From assembly GCA_963703015.1 (NCBI GenBank), contig OY969779.1:2108001-2172000 (forward strand): 64,000 nucleotides of DNA. Direction: 5' to 3'. A model generated the notes under the pieces. That model searched no databases. It saw only the letters and a list, made by a program, of their open reading frames with translations, and was not told where the DNA came from. The translations under genes and the position numbers were made by a program. This document shows, piece by piece, positions 61,394-64,000 of this stretch; position 1 is the first letter of the stretch; each line of letters opens with the position of its first letter. Source of the stretch: Methanobacterium_B sp963703015 (lineage in GTDB: Archaea > Methanobacteriota > Methanobacteria > Methanobacteriales > Methanobacteriaceae).

Positions 61394-64000
61394 TTACTTT
61401 AAAACAATAAATTTGTTGGAGTTTGAGCTCCCAAGGTAGATATTGTTGGACATGTACTTGGCTGTTAAGGTGTAGGTTCCTCTATGGAGTTTGGTAGTGT
61501 AGTAAAATGATGCCACACCATATTTATTGGTTTTTCCAGAACCAACATATTTACCAGACACATAGAATCTCACAGATGCATTAGCTAGTTTGGTGCTGGT
61601 GTGAATATTGGTTAATGTGGCAGTTAACTTTACTCTGTAGTTTTTTTTGCCATATACTTTGTATGTTAATATTTTTGTAGGTATTTTTTGAACAGTGAGG
61701 ATTGTGCTGTAACTTGAACCTGAGTAAAGATTATCATTTTTATATTCTGCCCTTAAACTGTAGGATCCAGCAACATTTTTTACTAGGTAACTATAACTTG
61801 CAATTCCCGAAGCATTGGTCAATCCACTTCCAACTAATTTACCATTAACATAGAAATATACTGTTCTACTTGAAACAACGAGGTTATTAGCGGTGTTTAG
61901 GAGTGTTGCTGATAATTTTAGCTTGTCTCCATAGTAGCTTTTCATGGATTTGAATATCAACTTGGATGAAACAAGATAAACTGTCCAACTTTTAGAATCT
62001 GAAGAAGAGCTGTAATCAACACCATCAGTATACTGTGCAGATAAAATATAGGATCCTGGGCTGTTAATGGCACATATCAATGTTCCAATACCTTCACTGT
62101 CAGTTGTAGTTGTTCCTAAGAGCTTGCCATTCACAAAGAAACTGATCAACTTATCTGAAATGCAGTTTCCATCTTCATCATATAATGAAGCCTTCAAACA
62201 GGTGTTGGCACAAGTATAGCTGGATAATGGTGTAAGAGATAGTACTGTTTTTTCTGGGATGATCTCTAAAAGAGTTGTGGCCTCTGTTTTATTGAAATCA
62301 TCATCACCCAGAAACTTAACCATTAAATTATAATTAATATTTACAGTTTGTGAAACTTTGTAAACCCATGTTGCAACGCCATTCACATCTGTCTGGGCAT
62401 CTCCAACTTCAACACCTTCAACATAGAAACATACAGTTTTACCGGAAATTGGTTTATTGGTATTATCCCTTAAAGTTGCGACCAGATTCAAATTGCTTCC
62501 ACAATGTCCTGTAACAGTATCAACACTGATGGTTGATGGAATAAGTTTAACAATCAAGTTGTTTGAATTTTGAGACGAACAATAATTACCATCCTCAAAA
62601 AACTGAGCCAACACAACATAGGAATCATCATTCTCAGATGGTGCTAAATTCCCACCACCGGGAGAAACTAAATTAACAGTCAAAACAGCAGCACCATCCT
62701 CATCTGTCAATGCACTGCCAAGTGATACTCCATTAACTGAGAAATAAATTGGTTTTTTATCAAGACCTAAACCATTTTTATCTTCCAATCTTGCGGTTAA
62801 GTTAACATCAGTTCCTTTGTATCCTGTAATTGGATTCACTGTAATTTTTGTTGGCATTAAAGTGATATTGAGGGTGTTAGTTCCATTCGATCCAACATAA
62901 AAGCCATCAGAACTGAAAATTCCCATGATAGTGTAAATACCGCTAATCTGTGTTAGGGCGTAATTGTAATTTCCTTTTCCGTCTGGGCCGGTTACATCTG
63001 TTCCGACTGGTGTTCCGTTTATGTAGAAGTTTATTGTTTTTCCTGTTACGGGGTTTCCATTGGTGTCTTTTAGTGTGGCTGTGAGGTTTATTCTATCTCC
63101 TTTGTAGCCTGTTACAGGGTTAATGGTGATTGTGGTTGATTTAAGATTAACCTGAAGAGAACTTGTTGAATTAGATGTTAAATAATTATTATCCTGTAAA
63201 AAAATGGCCATAATGGTGTAATTACCACTGGATTGGCTTAAAGTATAAAACAAATTTGCAGTACCATTAGAATCTGTAGAAGCTGATCCAATGGATGTCC
63301 CATTAATATAAAAAACAACAGTCTTTCCAGCGACTGGACTTCCATTACTGTCATGGAGTGTTGCTGTGAATTTAACACCATCTCCAATGTACCCAGAAAC
63401 TGGTTGGAGCGTGATATTGGTGCCAATCATAATTTTTGAAACAATTAAAGCTGCTGTTCCATTACAGGCCGGAAAAACACCATCTCCTAAAAATTGTGCA
63501 ACAACAGGGTAGCTACCAGGATCCTGACTCAATGTGTAAGAAAGGGTAGCAACACCGCTACTATTTGTCATGGCAGTACCAACCAAAGTTCCGTCAACCA
63601 AAAATCTGATGGTTTTACCATTTACAGGCTGATTATTACCATCTTTAAGTGTTGCAACAAGATTTACAAGCTCTCCTTTATGTCCATTAATGGGATTCAC
63701 ATTCAAGGAAGATCCACTTAAAACAGTAACTATGCTTGACACATTTTGATCGTCAACATTGGCAGATATAATGGAAGAACCATTGCTGCTACCAGTAAAA
63801 TTGGTGGTAGCAGTACCATTAACTGTCATTAAAAGAATATTACTTAAAAATCCAAGAGAATCACAGCTGAAATTTACAATAAGTCCATCAGGAACAAAAA
63901 TACCAGCATAAAGCAAGTCAGTATCTTCACCTGCACTGTTCCAGGTTAGATCAGCAGTGATATTTGAAACACAACCAATAATAATTTTATTTGAACTTGA
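61394..64000 (-). CDS. Ig-like repeat adhesin, 5' end beyond the window
   Basis: The frame is open from 64000 (the window edge) to the stop at 61394, so about 868 C-terminal residues are visible and the start lies outside. It holds about eight Ig-like (Big/invasin-type) repeats of about 95 residues, each with INGHKGELVNLVATLKDGNN-like starts and a GKTIRFLVDGTLVGTAMTNSSGVATLSYTLSQ-like core. Examples are ITINPVTGYKGDRINLTA and LSLTPLSSYTCANTCLKA. The C-terminus ends at a short TYTLTAKYMSNNIYLGSSNSNKFIVLK strand without an anchor. It is a typical methanogen adhesin-like protein. Nearby repeats differ in sequence, unlike the recent duplicates at 25-32 kb. Confidence 0.85.
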   Translation of the reverse strand, partial: SSSNKIIIGCVSNITADLTWNSAGEDTDLLYAGIFVPDGLIVNFSCDSLGFLSNILLMTVNGTATTNFTGSSNGSSIISANVDDQNVSSIVTVLSGSSLNVNPINGHKGELVNLVATLKDGNNQPVNGKTIRFLVDGTLVGTAMTNSSGVATLSYTLSQDPGSYPVVAQFLGDGVFPACNGTAALIVSKIMIGTNITLQPVSGYIGDGVKFTATLHDSNGSPVAGKTVVFYINGTSIGSASTDSNGTANLFYTLSQSSGNYTIMAIFLQDNNYLTSNSTSSLQVNLKSTTITINPVTGYKGDRINLTATLKDTNGNPVTGKTINFYINGTPVGTDVTGPDGKGNYNYALTQISGIYTIMGIFSSDGFYVGSNGTNTLNITLMPTKITVNPITGYKGTDVNLTARLEDKNGLGLDKKPIYFSVNGVSLGSALTDEDGAAVLTVNLVSPGGGNLAPSENDDSYVVLAQFFEDGNYCSSQNSNNLIVKLIPSTISVDTVTGHCGSNLNLVATLRDNTNKPISGKTVCFYVEGVEVGDAQTDVNGVATWVYKVSQTVNINYNLMVKFLGDDDFNKTEATTLLEIIPEKTVLSLTPLSSYTCANTCLKASLYDEDGNCISDKLISFFVNGKLLGTTTTDSEGIGTLICAINSPGSYILSAQYTDGVDYSSSSDSKSWTVYLVSSKLIFKSMKSYYGDKLKLSATLLNTANNLVVSSRTVYFYVNGKLVGSGLTNASGIASYSYLVKNVAGSYSLRAEYKNDNLYSGSSYSTILTVQKIPTKILTYKVYGKKNYRVKLTATLTNIHTSTKLANASVRFYVSGKYVGSGKTNKYGVASFYYTTKLHRGTYTLTAKYMSNNIYLGSSNSNKFIVLK

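Overview
The window comes from an AT-rich methanogenic archaeon of the order Methanobacteriales, most likely a Methanobacterium-type species. This rests on an archaeal RNase J fragment followed by a bifunctional-type prenyl diphosphate synthase (idsA), a discriminating-type archaeal GltX, LL-diaminopimelate aminotransferase (dapL), the short archaeal PurA, a DUF166/ferredoxin protein beside a cobalamin methyltransferase, DUF1616 and DUF2206 membrane proteins, and large adhesin-like surface proteins. Many genes start with TTG or GTG behind a strong GGGG or GGTGA ribosome binding site. TATA boxes sit about 25 bases upstream of likely transcription starts. I found no tRNA, rRNA, CRISPR array or intact insertion sequence.

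Layout. 1-10 kb is housekeeping: RNase J, idsA, gltX, dapL, a ParA-type partition ATPase with a 112-residue partner flanked by AT-rich palindromes and heptamer repeats, an AAA+ ATPase, and purA. 10-22.3 kb holds small secreted proteins, a cobM-DUF166 pair, a response-regulator/glycosyltransferase fusion, a sugar-nucleotide dehydratase/epimerase, a TPR-CPBP membrane protease, a small lipoprotein operon and a tandem DUF1616 protein.

22.5-37.8 kb is the most interesting part: an archaeal lasso-peptide gene cluster. It encodes an HprK-like peptide kinase (K), a PqqD-like recognition element (B1), a transglutaminase-fold leader protease (B2), an asparagine-synthetase-like cyclase (C), a 41-residue precursor (A), an ABC exporter (D) and an NTP_transf_5 nucleotidyltransferase (N). 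The precursor gene, at 34120-34245, is too short for routine gene calling. Its leader fits the lasso pattern YxxPxLx3Gx5Tx exactly. The K and N pair recalls bacterial clusters of the paeninodin/pseudomycoidin type, where the tail serine is phosphorylated and then glycosylated. The cluster is split by three surface-protein genes on the opposite strand, two of which share a near-identical 2.09-kb segment.

38-50 kb is a very AT-rich surface-glycan island: two epimerases, five glycosyltransferases, a frameshifted Gfo/Idh oxidoreductase, a DUF2206 membrane protein and a flippase. 50-64 kb holds a degenerate tyrosine recombinase, beta-helix and Ig-like surface proteins, UppP, a Met/His-rich small protein and a MarR regulator, the last two with striking inverted repeats upstream. 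The final adhesin runs off the right edge.
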